Below are positions 52,764 to 61,395 of a stretch of DNA of 64,000 bases, one piece after another. A program made the position numbers and the translations under genes. Within the stretch, counting starts at the first letter, position 1; the number at the start of each line of letters is the position of its first letter. Under the pieces are notes generated by a model. The model worked only from the letters and a program-made list of their open reading frames with translations, was not told the DNA's origin and ran no database searches. Origin of the DNA: an uncultured Bacilli bacterium (GTDB lineage: Bacteria; Bacillota_I; Bacilli_A; RF39; UBA660); assembly GCA_934168205.1 (NCBI GenBank), contig CAKPMX010000001.1, positions 372,001 through 436,000 of the forward strand, given 5' to 3'.

Positions 52764-53652
52764 CAACAATAAAAGAAGAGCTTTAGGTAGAGGATTAGAA
52801 GAATTATTTTATAATGAGCCAATTGATTACAACAAAGTAGAAGAAAAAATACTAACAGAAACACCAAAAGATGAAATCAAAATGGTAAAAATAGATGAAT
52901 TGAGAAGTAATCCATACCAGCCAAGAAAAGTATTTGATGAAACAGCACTTCAAGAATTAGCAGCTTCAATCAAAGAACACGGGGTATTTCAACCTATAAT
53001 AATTAAAAAAAGTATTAAAGGATATGAAATAATAGCTGGAGAAAGAAGAGTAAAAGCCTCAAAATTAGCAGGTTTAGACGAAATACCAGCAATAATTCGT
53101 GATTTTTCAGATGACGAAATGATGGAAATTGCTCTACTTGAAAACTTACAAAGAGAAAATTTAAACGCTATAGAAGAAGCAAATGCTTACAAGAAATTAC
53201 TAGAAACATTAGAATTAACTCAAGAACAACTATCAAATAGACTAGGTAAAAGTAGAAGTCATATCACAAATATGATAGGTCTATTGAACTTACCAGAAGA
53301 AGTACAAAAACTACTTAGTAGTAAAGAAATAAGTGCTGGTCATGCAAGAATAATAAGTAAACTAGAAAATGAAGAGCAACAAATAAGTCTTGCTAAAAAA
53401 GTAGTAGACGAAGGACTAAGTGTTAGACAGCTAGAAGATATTACACATTCTAATGAAAAGTTCTTAAGAGTACACGAAATTAAAAGAAAACCAAAAGAAA
53501 CAAATTCAGAATATATGTATTTACAAGAAGAACTATGTGAAAAACTAGGTACAAAAGTAAAAATTAAAACTAATAAAATAGAAATCAGTTTTGTTAACGG
53601 AAATGATCTAAATAGACTATTAGAAATAATGAATTTAGAATCAAGGAGGTAA
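52750..53652 (+). CDS. parB: Chromosome partitioning protein ParB/Spo0J
   Basis: A 300-residue CTPase clamp. The N-terminal ParA-contact motif RALGRGLEELF is present. NPYQPRKVF, GYEIIAGERRVKAS and LLENLQRENLNAIEEA form the CTP site. The recognition helix GKSRSHITNMIGLL and SAGHARI have Arg and Gly at the specificity positions where Noc has Gln and Arg. The C-terminal dimer domain is complete. The ATG at 52750 is favoured; a TTG at 52741 is possible. Its binding sites are at 33.8-34.9 kb. Confidence 0.95.
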   Translation: METTSNNKRRALGRGLEELFYNEPIDYNKVEEKILTETPKDEIKMVKIDELRSNPYQPRKVFDETALQELAASIKEHGVFQPIIIKKSIKGYEIIAGERRVKASKLAGLDEIPAIIRDFSDDEMMEIALLENLQRENLNAIEEANAYKKLLETLELTQEQLSNRLGKSRSHITNMIGLLNLPEEVQKLLSSKEISAGHARIISKLENEEQQISLAKKVVDEGLSVRQLEDITHSNEKFLRVHEIKRKPKETNSEYMYLQEELCEKLGTKVKIKTNKIEISFVNGNDLNRLLEIMNLESRR

Positions 53653-53655
53653 TAC

Positions 53656-54471
53656 ATGTTAAAACTGACTGAAAATATAGAAATAGAAATAATTAATTTA
53701 ATTCTTCCTGTAATATATATATTAATAGGAATAGTAGTCTACAAAATTCTAAAAAGAATCATTGATAGAAGTATAAATATAGAAAGAATAACTTTAAAAT
53801 CACACAAACAAAGAGCAGAAACAATAAAAATGTTAATACTAAATATAATTAAATACATAACAGTGATATTAGTATTATTAGCAATTCTTTCTAACTTTGG
53901 AATAAACGTTAAATCAATTTTAGCAGGACTAGGAATTACAACTGCCATTATCGGTTTAGCATTTCAAGACCTAGCAAAAGACTTAATAGCAGGTATTTCA
54001 ATAATTACTGAAAATCAATATGAAGTAGGAGATACCATTGAAGTAGATGGATTCATGGGAGAAGTTGTATTTTTAGGCCTAAAAACAACAAAAATTAGAG
54101 ACTATAAAGGTGCAACAAAAATAATTGCAAATCACAACATGGATAAAATAATTAATTATAGCCTACATGATTCATTAGCTGTAGTAGATATAGGAACAAG
54201 CTATGAAAATACAACAGAAGAAATAGAAAAAGTATTAACTGATTTAGCAACTAATCTAAAAGGAAAAATAAAAGATGCCACTGGGGACATTGAAATTTTA
54301 GGAATAAATAGACTTGCAGATTCAGCAGTTGAATATCGAATTACTGTACCAGTAAAACCCATGAAACAGTTTGCAACTGAAAGATTCCTACGTAAAGAAA
54401 TTAAAGATGCCTTTGACAAATCAGGAATAAATATCCCATATCCACAAATAGAGGTGCACAATGGAAAATAA
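53656..54471 (+). CDS. Small-conductance mechanosensitive channel MscS
   Basis: A 271-residue channel. Three membrane spans end in the pore helix SILAGLGITTAIIGLAFQDL followed by AKDLIAGISIIT. The beta domain (YEVGDTIEVDGFMGEVVFLG, then TTKIRDYKG) and the C-terminal mixed domain are complete. Its SD AAGGAGG lies in the last parB codons, so it is co-transcribed with parAB. Confidence 0.94.
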   Translation: MLKLTENIEIEIINLILPVIYILIGIVVYKILKRIIDRSINIERITLKSHKQRAETIKMLILNIIKYITVILVLLAILSNFGINVKSILAGLGITTAIIGLAFQDLAKDLIAGISIITENQYEVGDTIEVDGFMGEVVFLGLKTTKIRDYKGATKIIANHNMDKIINYSLHDSLAVVDIGTSYENTTEEIEKVLTDLATNLKGKIKDATGDIEILGINRLADSAVEYRITVPVKPMKQFATERFLRKEIKDAFDKSGINIPYPQIEVHNGK

Positions 54472-54655
54472 AGAATATACAATAGGAACGAAAGTCATCA
54501 TGAAAAAACAACATCCTTGTGGTGCCAATTCATGGGAAATAACTAGACTAGGTGCTGACATAAAAATAAAATGTCTAAACTGTGGTAGAACAGTATTAAT
54601 ACCTAGAGTTGATTTTAATAAAAAAATTAAGAAAATAATTACAGAGGAGGAATAA
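54461..54655 (+). CDS. DUF951 family protein (YyzM-like)
   Basis: A 64-residue protein of the DUF951 family. VIMKKQHPCGANSWEITRLG, then ADIKIKCLNCGRTVLIPR match the family. Three Cys suggest a metal site. Function is unknown. It overlaps mscS by 11 bases and lies next to parB, as YyzM does in Bacillus. Confidence 0.92.
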   Translation: MENKEYTIGTKVIMKKQHPCGANSWEITRLGADIKIKCLNCGRTVLIPRVDFNKKIKKIITEEE

Positions 54656-54656
54656 A

Positions 54657-56252
54657 ATGTTTCAAAAGAAAAAACTCCGCTTAAAGAAATTTTATTTCCA
54701 TCCAACAACAACCCTAATCCTCTTAACGTTTGGCCTAATAATTTTAAGTGCTATATTATCAGGATTAGAAATGCAAGCTACATATAATACAGTAAATATT
54801 AATACAAAAGAGCTAGAACCAACACTAATAGCTGTTGAAAATATGTTAAGTTTTGATGGAATAAAATACATTATAAGTAGTGCAACAAGAAACTTTATTA
54901 GTTTTGCTCCATTAGGTACATTGTTAATATCATTACTTGGTTTAACCATTGCTGAATCAACTGGTATGTTAGAAACTATTGCCAGAAGAAAACTAAAAAA
55001 GATGCCAAAAAATGCTCTAACATTTATTTTGATCTTTGTAGCAACAATTTCATCATTAATTAACGAAGTTGGCTATGCAATACTAATACCTTTAGCAGCC
55101 TTAATATACTTCATGAATGATAGAAATCCAATTCTTGGTGTTGTAACAGCATTCGTAGGAGTTGCCTTTGGCTACGGTGTATCAATCTTCGTAGGAACAA
55201 TGGAATCATCCTTAATAGAATATACAAAAAATGCTACACTTTTAGTTGATGATACAGCTCATATTGCCCTAACTTCAAATCTTATCTTTATAATAGCAGC
55301 TTCAGTTATACTGTCAATAGTAGGAACTATTATAATCGAAAAAATAATAGCACCAAAGATAGGAAAATATAAAAAAGATGAAGAAATGGCTCAAACAGAA
55401 AAATATAGTATTGTTAATACTGAAGAAACACAACAAATTGAATTAGAAAAAGAAAAAAGAGAAAAAACAGGTTTGAAATATGCCTTGATTACAGGAATTG
55501 TAGTTCTATTATTATTTATCTGGTCACTAATTCCTAATCTTCCATACTCTGGTTTATTACTAGATATGTCTGAAACAACATACTTAAATCAAGTATTTGG
55601 TGAAAATGCTTACTTCCAAAATGCTTTTACCTATTTAGTATCACTTTTATTCTTCCTAACAGGAATTGCCTATGGTATAGGAGCACATACAATAAAAAGT
55701 GATTCAAAACTAATAGAAAAAGCAAGTGATAATTTTTCAAAACTAGGTAGTATGTTTATTCTAATGTTTGTTGCCGCTCAATTTATAGCAATATTTAAAA
55801 AGACAAATATAGGTACAGTAATAGCTTGTTGGCTAGCAAATGCTTTAGAAATATTAGACTTTACTGGTATTCCTTTAATTATAGTAACCCTAATATTTAT
55901 AGCTATAGCAAACATATTCTTAACTGGTACCGCAACAAAATGGATGATTTTTGCTCCAATAGTTGTACCAAAATTTTTACAGTCAAACATTTCACCAGAG
56001 TTTGCTCAAATAGTAATGCGTGCTGGTGACTCAATGACTAAAGGTTTCACACCAATATTAGCAGCCTTTATTATATATCTAGGCTATCTAAATATATATA
56101 ATTTAAACAAAAACAAACCATACTCAATTACCAAAGCTATGAAACTAATAACACCATATTTCTTATTAATATCATTAACTTGGATTTTATTGGTAGTAGG
56201 TTGGTACATATCAGGTCTTCCAATAGGACCAGGAGTATATCCAACGCTATAG
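54657..56252 (+). CDS. AbgT family transporter
   Basis: A 531-residue polytopic membrane protein. FAPLGTLLISLLGLTIAEST, then GMLETIARRKLKKMPKNALTF, SLINEVGYAILIPLAALIYF and VGVAFGYGVSIFVGTMES match AbgT, the p-aminobenzoyl-glutamate carrier family. Some members export sulphonamides. Substrate here is unknown. It is the last gene of the parA transcript; GGAGGAATAAA precedes the ATG. Confidence 0.88.
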   Translation: MFQKKKLRLKKFYFHPTTTLILLTFGLIILSAILSGLEMQATYNTVNINTKELEPTLIAVENMLSFDGIKYIISSATRNFISFAPLGTLLISLLGLTIAESTGMLETIARRKLKKMPKNALTFILIFVATISSLINEVGYAILIPLAALIYFMNDRNPILGVVTAFVGVAFGYGVSIFVGTMESSLIEYTKNATLLVDDTAHIALTSNLIFIIAASVILSIVGTIIIEKIIAPKIGKYKKDEEMAQTEKYSIVNTEETQQIELEKEKREKTGLKYALITGIVVLLLFIWSLIPNLPYSGLLLDMSETTYLNQVFGENAYFQNAFTYLVSLLFFLTGIAYGIGAHTIKSDSKLIEKASDNFSKLGSMFILMFVAAQFIAIFKKTNIGTVIACWLANALEILDFTGIPLIIVTLIFIAIANIFLTGTATKWMIFAPIVVPKFLQSNISPEFAQIVMRAGDSMTKGFTPILAAFIIYLGYLNIYNLNKNKPYSITKAMKLITPYFLLISLTWILLVVGWYISGLPIGPGVYPTL

Positions 56253-56271
56253 CACCCGTTTGGGTGTTTTT
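56253..56271 (+). terminator. Terminator of the parAB-abgT transcript
   Basis: CACCC/GGGTG with a 4-nt loop and T run, starting one base after the stop codon. Confidence 0.92.
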
Positions 56272-56299
56272 AATTTTTATATTTAAAAAGAAAAACTTA

Positions 56300-56308
56300 T
56301 GTTATAAT
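56300..56308 (+). promoter_or_regulatory. Extended -10 promoter of ychF
   Basis: TGTTATAAT, a TGn extension and perfect -10. The -35 is weak. Confidence 0.6.
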
Positions 56309-56331
56309 AAGACAAGAAAAGAGGTATTTAT

Positions 56332-57432
56332 ATGAGTTTAACAGCTGGAATAGTAGGCCTACCAAATGTAGGAAAATCAACTTTATTTAATGCAATAACT
56401 AACCAAAAAATATTAGCTGAAAACTATCCATTCGCAACAATAGAGCCAAATGTTGGAGTAGTAACAGTACCAGATGAAAGAATGGATAAGTTAAAAGAAA
56501 TGTATGACCCAAATAGATTTATACCAACAGCATACGAATTTACAGATATTGCAGGTTTAGTAAAAGGAGCTTCACAAGGAGAAGGTTTAGGTAATAAATT
56601 CCTATCTCACATACGTGAAGTAGATGCCATAGTAGAAGTAGTAAGATGTTTTGATGATGGAAAAATAATCCATGTAGAAGGAAATATAGATCCAATTAGA
56701 GACATTGAAACAATTAATCTAGAACTAGCTATAGCTGATTTAGATGTCATTAATAATAGATTAGAACGTGTTGCTAAAAAAGCCCGTACTACAAAGAATA
56801 AAGATGATTTATTAGAAGTAGAAGTCTTAGAAAAGTGTAAAAAAGCATTAGAAGAAAATACACCAATAAGACAATTAGGCTTAAATGAAGAAGAAAAGAA
56901 AATAATAAAGTCTTATAGCTTTTTAACATTAAAGCCAATAATATATCTTGCTAATATAAAAGAAAGTGAACTTGGTAATCCAGACAATGAATACGTAAAA
57001 GTAGTAAAAGATTATGCTACTAAAGAAAATGCTAAAGTAGTTAGTCTTTGTGCCAAAGTAGAAGAAGAATTAAGTGAACTATCAAAAGAAGATAAAAAAG
57101 AAATGTTAGAAGGACTTGGATTAGATGCATCTGGACTAGATAAATTAATAACCGCAACATATGACATCCTAGGTCTCGCAACATATTTTACTGTTGGAAA
57201 AGATGAAGTACGAGCTTGGACATTTAAAAAAGGTATGAATGCCAAACAATGTGCTGGTATAATTCATACAGATTTTGAAAAAGGATTTATCCGTGCTGAA
57301 GTAATTTCATATACGGACTTAATTGAACTTGGTAGTGAATTAAAAGTAAAAGAAGCAGGAAAAGCTAGACTAGAAGGAAAAGATTATTTAATGCAAGATG
57401 GAGATATCTGCCATTTTAGATTTAATGTATAA
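56332..57432 (+). CDS. ychF: Ribosome-binding ATPase YchF (OLA1 family)
   Basis: A 366-residue Obg-type P-loop protein. AGIVGLPNVGKSTLFNAIT is Walker A, NYPFATIEPNVGVV the switch, and DIAGLVKGASQGEGLGNKFL the G3 region. Base recognition is NIKE in place of NKxD, which explains its use of ATP. The TGS domain (about 281-364) ends YLMQDGDICHFRF. Located near rpsF as in Bacillus (YyaF). Confidence 0.97.
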   Translation: MSLTAGIVGLPNVGKSTLFNAITNQKILAENYPFATIEPNVGVVTVPDERMDKLKEMYDPNRFIPTAYEFTDIAGLVKGASQGEGLGNKFLSHIREVDAIVEVVRCFDDGKIIHVEGNIDPIRDIETINLELAIADLDVINNRLERVAKKARTTKNKDDLLEVEVLEKCKKALEENTPIRQLGLNEEEKKIIKSYSFLTLKPIIYLANIKESELGNPDNEYVKVVKDYATKENAKVVSLCAKVEEELSELSKEDKKEMLEGLGLDASGLDKLITATYDILGLATYFTVGKDEVRAWTFKKGMNAKQCAGIIHTDFEKGFIRAEVISYTDLIELGSELKVKEAGKARLEGKDYLMQDGDICHFRFNV

Positions 57433-57464
57433 AAATTACACCAATTAAAAATAAAGGAAAAAAT

Positions 57465-58241
57465 ATGAAAAAACTAGTAATTTTTGAAACAAATAATAAA
57501 GACGGTATTATGAGTAGAAGTAAAAAGTTCTATCCAGATACTTATAGTGAAGAAGATATAAAGCAAGACTTTTTAAAAGTACGTCAAAAAGTAGGTGAAA
57601 AATACGGTTTTTCAGGTTTAAAAATACTTCAGCCTGCTCAAAAAGACGTAGAAGCAAATCTTGATTATCCAGATGGAACATATAAAAGAATAGATGATAC
57701 TTGCTTATTACAAGAAGATTTATGGTATGAAACAATACCGGCAGATATATTAGTAATTGACTCTAATTATCAAAATATTGTCATTGGTCATAGAGCGGCA
57801 GACTGCCCCGTAATAATAGCCGAAGATAGAAAAAAACAAGTAGTAGCAGTTTCTCATTCTGGTGCTTTACAAATCAATAGAAAAGTTCCAATGTATACCA
57901 TAAGTGCTCTTCAAAAAGAAGCTGGCAGTAATCTAAATGATATTTATGTCTACATTGGCAGTTGTATAAAAAAATCTTCGTACGTTTATGACCGTTACCC
58001 AAACTGGGCAACAAATGTTTCTGTATGGGAAAACTGCATAGAAAAAAAGGAGAACTTATATCACATTGACTTAGTAACAGCAATAATTAATCAATTAAAT
58101 ATACCTAAAGACCATATTACAATAAGTCCTGTTGATACATATAAAAATCCGGATTATTATTCACATTTATCAGAAGTCAAAAAAGAATCAAAACCTATAG
58201 GTCAAAACTTTATAGGAGCATTTTATAAAGAACAAAGATAG
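57465..58241 (+). CDS. PgeF/YfiH-like (LACC1 family) protein
   Basis: A 258-residue protein. RAADCPVIIAEDRKKQVVAV and SHSGALQ align with the ADC-P and AHAGWRG blocks of the PgeF/LACC1 family, which act on purine nucleosides. IYVYIGSCIKKSSYVYD and a later DLVTAIINQL block follow the same order. The metal-binding HG block normally found near the start (Q.HG) reads LQPAQKDVE here, so one metal His seems lost. Activity is uncertain. GGAAAAAAT precedes the ATG. Confidence 0.7.
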   Translation: MKKLVIFETNNKDGIMSRSKKFYPDTYSEEDIKQDFLKVRQKVGEKYGFSGLKILQPAQKDVEANLDYPDGTYKRIDDTCLLQEDLWYETIPADILVIDSNYQNIVIGHRAADCPVIIAEDRKKQVVAVSHSGALQINRKVPMYTISALQKEAGSNLNDIYVYIGSCIKKSSYVYDRYPNWATNVSVWENCIEKKENLYHIDLVTAIINQLNIPKDHITISPVDTYKNPDYYSHLSEVKKESKPIGQNFIGAFYKEQR

Positions 58242-58260
58242 TATTTTCTACTATCTTTTA
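58234..58260 (+). terminator. Terminator overlapping the stop of the PgeF-like gene
   Basis: Perfect 9-bp stem AAAGATAGT/ACTATCTTT (58234-58242 with 58250-58258). The TAG stop (58239-58241) is in the left arm. Confidence 0.78.
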
Positions 58261-58262
58261 AG

Positions 58263-58291
58263 TTGCAAAAAAATCTTATATTTGTTATAAT
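58263..58291 (+). promoter_or_regulatory. Promoter of the phosphoesterase gene
   Basis: TTGCAA (58263-58268) and TATAAT (58286-58291) with a 17-bp spacer and a TGT extension before the -10. Confidence 0.75.
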
Positions 58292-58319
58292 ATGCTTCTA
58301 ACAAAAGAGGTGATACGTT

Positions 58320-59198
58320 ATGGCGCAATTTATTAAAAAAATAGAAATTTACTCACCAAAAATATTAAGCAGTAAAAAAATATTTACATTATCTGATATA
58401 CATAGAACAAATAGAATAGGAACAACACCAGGTCTTACACATTTAAGTATGATAGAAAAAGAATTATCTTCAGAAATTGATGAGATTGATTTTGTACTTA
58501 TACCTGGCGATATTATAAATGATACACAAGACTTAAAAGATAAAGACTTCAAAAGATTTTTAGTATTTGAACTAGAAACTTTAACACAAGGAAAACCAAC
58601 ATTTATATCATATGGTAATCACGATCAAATGACAAAGGATGCTTCAAATACTTGGCAAATGAATTCTAGAAAGCAATTAAAAGAAGCTCTAAGGCCACTT
58701 TCTAATGTAACAGTATTAGAAAATTCAGAAATAGAAAACTTTCAAGAAGTATCAATATCGGCTTTTTCACCAGCATATCCTTATTATGAGTTAGAAAAAG
58801 AAAGTGATTCAGCTTTTATGACTGAATTTCTACAAGAAATGGATAGTAGTCTTTTTGACACAACTCAATATAATATATTATTAACTCATGCACCAAGTTC
58901 AATGATTAGTTTGATAACAAAACGAGTTAATCTTTTAGAAACAAATCCAGATTTAGTAGTATCAGGACATATGCACAATGGACTAATTCCATTATCTAAA
59001 AATGTAGGTCTAATATCTCCATCGCATGAGCTATTTCCTAAATATGCTCATGGTGTTATAGAAGAAAATGGAACAACATTTGTTATTAATGGAGCAGTAA
59101 ATACGAGAGTAGAGGCACCAACTATAAATAGTTTTTTCAAACCAAGTGCTAATATAATTACACTAAATCCTTCTATACAAAAGGTAAAGAAAAAATAA
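58320..59198 (+). CDS. Calcineurin-like metallophosphoesterase
   Basis: A 292-residue cytoplasmic hydrolase. The five metal motifs are in order: LSDIHRT (DxH), LIPGDIIND (GDxx), SYGNHDQM (GNHD), LLTHAPSS (H) and VSGHMHNGLI (GHxH). The substrate cannot be told from sequence. A promoter of its own and the rpsF promoter after it make it a single-gene unit. The start at 58320 follows AGAGGTGATACGTT. Confidence 0.88.
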   Translation: MAQFIKKIEIYSPKILSSKKIFTLSDIHRTNRIGTTPGLTHLSMIEKELSSEIDEIDFVLIPGDIINDTQDLKDKDFKRFLVFELETLTQGKPTFISYGNHDQMTKDASNTWQMNSRKQLKEALRPLSNVTVLENSEIENFQEVSISAFSPAYPYYELEKESDSAFMTEFLQEMDSSLFDTTQYNILLTHAPSSMISLITKRVNLLETNPDLVVSGHMHNGLIPLSKNVGLISPSHELFPKYAHGVIEENGTTFVINGAVNTRVEAPTINSFFKPSANIITLNPSIQKVKKK

Positions 59199-59208
59199 TT
59201 AAAAGATA

Positions 59209-59237
59209 TAGACAAAATCTCATACATTTGTTATAAT
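59209..59237 (+). promoter_or_regulatory. Promoter of rpsF-ssb-rpsR
   Basis: TAGACA (59209-59214) and TATAAT (59232-59237) with a 17-bp spacer and a TGT extension. The same TAGACA -35 is used at 60350. Confidence 0.78.
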
Positions 59238-59240
59238 ACA

Positions 59241-59300
59241 TCCGAGTATTTAAAATACTCCTTGCTGTAATTACAGCCGAATAGTCCAAAAGGAGGTGTA
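59241..59300 (+). promoter_or_regulatory. Candidate S6:S18-binding leader of rpsF
   Basis: The 5' leader has hairpin GAGTATT/AATACTC and then GCTGTAATTACAGC followed by CGA. This fits the ribosomal protein leader that binds the S6:S18 complex through a stem with an unpaired CCG, giving feedback on rpsF-ssb-rpsR. Both a 5' TCCGAG and a 3' GCCGAA are present. Structure was judged by eye only. Confidence 0.6.
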
Positions 59301-59304
59301 AAAA

Positions 59305-59592
59305 ATGAATAAATATGAAGTTATGTTTATCGTTAGACCTGATATGGAGGAAGCAGAAATTAAGAAGACTGCAGAAGACATGAAAAAGGTTTTAACAGAT
59401 AATAAGGCTAAACTTTTAGAAGAAAAGCCATTAGGTCAAAAAGAATTAGCTTATGAAATCAATAAATTTAAAACTGGATACTATTACTTATACGTAGTAG
59501 AAGCAGATAGTGCAGCTGTAAATGAATTTGATCGTGTTGCTAGAATCAATGAAAGCCTACTTCGTCATTTAGTTGTAAAAGTAGAAGACTAA
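59305..59592 (+). CDS. rpsF: Ribosomal protein S6
   Basis: A 95-residue protein. NKYEVMFIVRPDMEEAEIKK starts it; LLEEKPLGQKELAYEINKFK and GYYYLYVVEAD follow. AAAAGGAGGTGTAAAAA precedes the ATG. First gene of the rpsF-ssb-rpsR operon as in Bacillus. Confidence 0.97.
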   Translation: MNKYEVMFIVRPDMEEAEIKKTAEDMKKVLTDNKAKLLEEKPLGQKELAYEINKFKTGYYYLYVVEADSAAVNEFDRVARINESLLRHLVVKVED

Positions 59593-59608
59593 GAAAAAGA
59601 GGTATAAT

Positions 59609-60085
59609 ATGAATAAGGTATTTTTAATAGGAAGACTAACAAGAGATCCAGAATTAAGATACACTGGTAACAACACTCCAGTAGCAACATTTTCATTAGC
59701 TGTAAATAGGCCATTTTCTAACCAAGCAGGTGAAAGAGAAGCAGACTTTATAAACATCGTTGTTTGGAGAAAACAAGCAGAAAATGTTAAAAACTATTTA
59801 ACACAAGGAAGTCAAGCTGCTATTGAAGGACGTATTCAAGTAAGATCATATGATGACCAATCTGGTCAAAAAAGATATGTTACAGAAGTAATTGCCGATA
59901 ATGTTGAATTCTTAGGATCAAGATCTTCCGCAAATAATTCAAATAATTCATCAGCTAGTAGCAATGAACCAACACCATATGATTTTGGTGACACAAAAGA
60001 GCCAAAGGGAACAGACGTAGATAGTAATCCATTTGCAGACTTTGGTTCTAGCATTGAAATAAGTGATGATGAATTACCATTCTAA
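59609..60085 (+). CDS. ssb: Single-stranded DNA-binding protein
   Basis: A 158-residue protein. The OB fold has NKVFLIGRLTRDPELRYTGN and VATFSLAVNRPF, then FINIVVWRKQAENV. A Ser/Asn-rich linker (about 110-150) leads to the acidic tip DDELPF that binds repair and replication partners. It lies between rpsF and rpsR. Confidence 0.97.
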   Translation: MNKVFLIGRLTRDPELRYTGNNTPVATFSLAVNRPFSNQAGEREADFINIVVWRKQAENVKNYLTQGSQAAIEGRIQVRSYDDQSGQKRYVTEVIADNVEFLGSRSSANNSNNSSASSNEPTPYDFGDTKEPKGTDVDSNPFADFGSSIEISDDELPF

Positions 60086-60100
60086 AAAGGAGGATAAACA

Positions 60101-60319
60101 ATGGCAGAATTTAATCGTAGAAAGAAAAAAGTTTGTATGATGTGCACAAAAAATGCAGTAGTTGATTATAAAGATCCAGAAACTTTAAAAAGATATACAA
60201 ATGAAAAAGGTAAAATAGTACCAAGACGTGTAACAGGAAACTGTGCATTACATCAAAGATATATTGCTAAACAAATTAAAAGAGCACGTGCAATAGCATT
60301 AATGCCTTATACAAGATAA
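60101..60319 (+). CDS. rpsR: Ribosomal protein S18
   Basis: A 72-residue protein. KKVCMMCTKNAVVDYKDPET, then LKRYTNEKGKIVPRRVTGNC and ALHQRYIAKQIKRARAIALM match S18. Four Cys in all, with CMMC and later C. Strong AAGGAGGATAAACA precedes the ATG. Confidence 0.97.
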   Translation: MAEFNRRKKKVCMMCTKNAVVDYKDPETLKRYTNEKGKIVPRRVTGNCALHQRYIAKQIKRARAIALMPYTR

Positions 60320-60321
60320 TA

Positions 60322-60347
60322 GTGTACCAGAAATGGTATGCTTTTTT
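60322..60347 (+). terminator. Terminator of rpsR
   Basis: Stem GTGTACCA/TGGTATGC (with two wobble pairs) closed by a GAAA tetraloop, followed by six T. Confidence 0.88.
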
Positions 60348-60349
60348 AT

Positions 60350-60378
60350 TAGACAAAATAGGCAAACTATTATATAAT
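60350..60378 (+). promoter_or_regulatory. Promoter of the DHH gene-rplI-dnaB operon
   Basis: TAGACA (60350-60355) and TATAAT (60373-60378) with a 17-bp spacer, starting 2 bases after the rpsR terminator T run. Confidence 0.78.
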
Positions 60379-60404
60379 ATAGTTGACATTTGATAGGAGG
60401 CCAT

Positions 60405-61394
60405 ATGAGAATTATTGATAAAAAAAGAGAATTAAATAAGGCAATACGAGGAAGTAAAAATGTATTTTTAATGGCCCATAAGGACCTAGATTTAGATGCG
60501 CTTGGAAGTTGCATTGGACTTAGTACTATATTAGGTCAGAAAAAGAAAAATTGCTATATAATAATAGATGATAAAAACCATGAATTAGGTGTTGAAAAAG
60601 TATTAAGAGAACTAGAAGGTTGTATAAAAATAATTAAAAGTGAAGAAGTAGATAGATATTTATATCCAAAACTATCAAAAAATCTTTTAATTATATTAGA
60701 TACAAATAAAACTGACTTAGTACAAAGTAAAGACATATTGAAAAAAATAGAAAAAAAGGTTATTATAGACCATCATGACACATCAAAAACAACTATAAAA
60801 GGTGCACTTACAATAATAGATAATGAAGTATCAAGTACTTGTGAAATGATAGCAGAATTAGTAGAACACTATGATGTTGAACTAGAGCCATATTATGCTA
60901 CTGTTTTACTATCAGGAATCGTTTTAGATACCAATAACTTCACATTAAAAACAACAGCAGAAACATACTATGCTGCATACTACTTATCAAGTTTAGGTGC
61001 TAGTGCTAAAAAAGTACAATACCTTTTAAAACAAGATATAATGGAATACACCGAAAGACAAAAACTATTAGCTGATATTCAAACCATAAACAATAGAATA
61101 GCATTTACAAAAGCTACACCATATACAATATATAGAAGAGAAGACTTAGCTAAAGTTGCCGATACATTACTATTCTTTAATAATATAGAAGCATCATTTG
61201 TCATCGGTAAAATTGGTAAAGATACAGTAGGAATTAGCGCTAGAAGCCTAGGTAACTACAACATAAGTAAAATATTAGAAAAACTAGGTGGTGGCGGTGA
61301 TACATACAATGGAGCTGCTAGATTTGAAAAGACAACTATAAGTAAAGTTGAGCAAATGTTGAAAAAAGAAATACAAGATCAGGAGGGTGAATAG
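60405..61394 (+). CDS. Soluble DHH/DHHA1 phosphodiesterase (GdpP catalytic-part homologue)
   Basis: A 329-residue protein. FLMAHKDLDLDALGSCIGL (first DHH motif, with D-x-D), ILDTNKTD, VIIDHHDTS (DHH) and SGIVLDTNNFTLKTTAETY follow the GdpP/NrnA order, and the DHHA1 part has ISARSLGNYNISKILEKLGG followed by GGDTYNGA. GdpP of Bacillus sits at this same place before rplI but has two membrane spans, a PAS and a GGDEF domain in front. All of those are absent here. Likely substrates are cyclic di-AMP, pApA or nanoRNA. Start at 60405 follows AGGAGGCCAT. Confidence 0.85.
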   Translation: MRIIDKKRELNKAIRGSKNVFLMAHKDLDLDALGSCIGLSTILGQKKKNCYIIIDDKNHELGVEKVLRELEGCIKIIKSEEVDRYLYPKLSKNLLIILDTNKTDLVQSKDILKKIEKKVIIDHHDTSKTTIKGALTIIDNEVSSTCEMIAELVEHYDVELEPYYATVLLSGIVLDTNNFTLKTTAETYYAAYYLSSLGASAKKVQYLLKQDIMEYTERQKLLADIQTINNRIAFTKATPYTIYRREDLAKVADTLLFFNNIEASFVIGKIGKDTVGISARSLGNYNISKILEKLGGGGDTYNGAARFEKTTISKVEQMLKKEIQDQEGE

Positions 61395-61395
61395 T

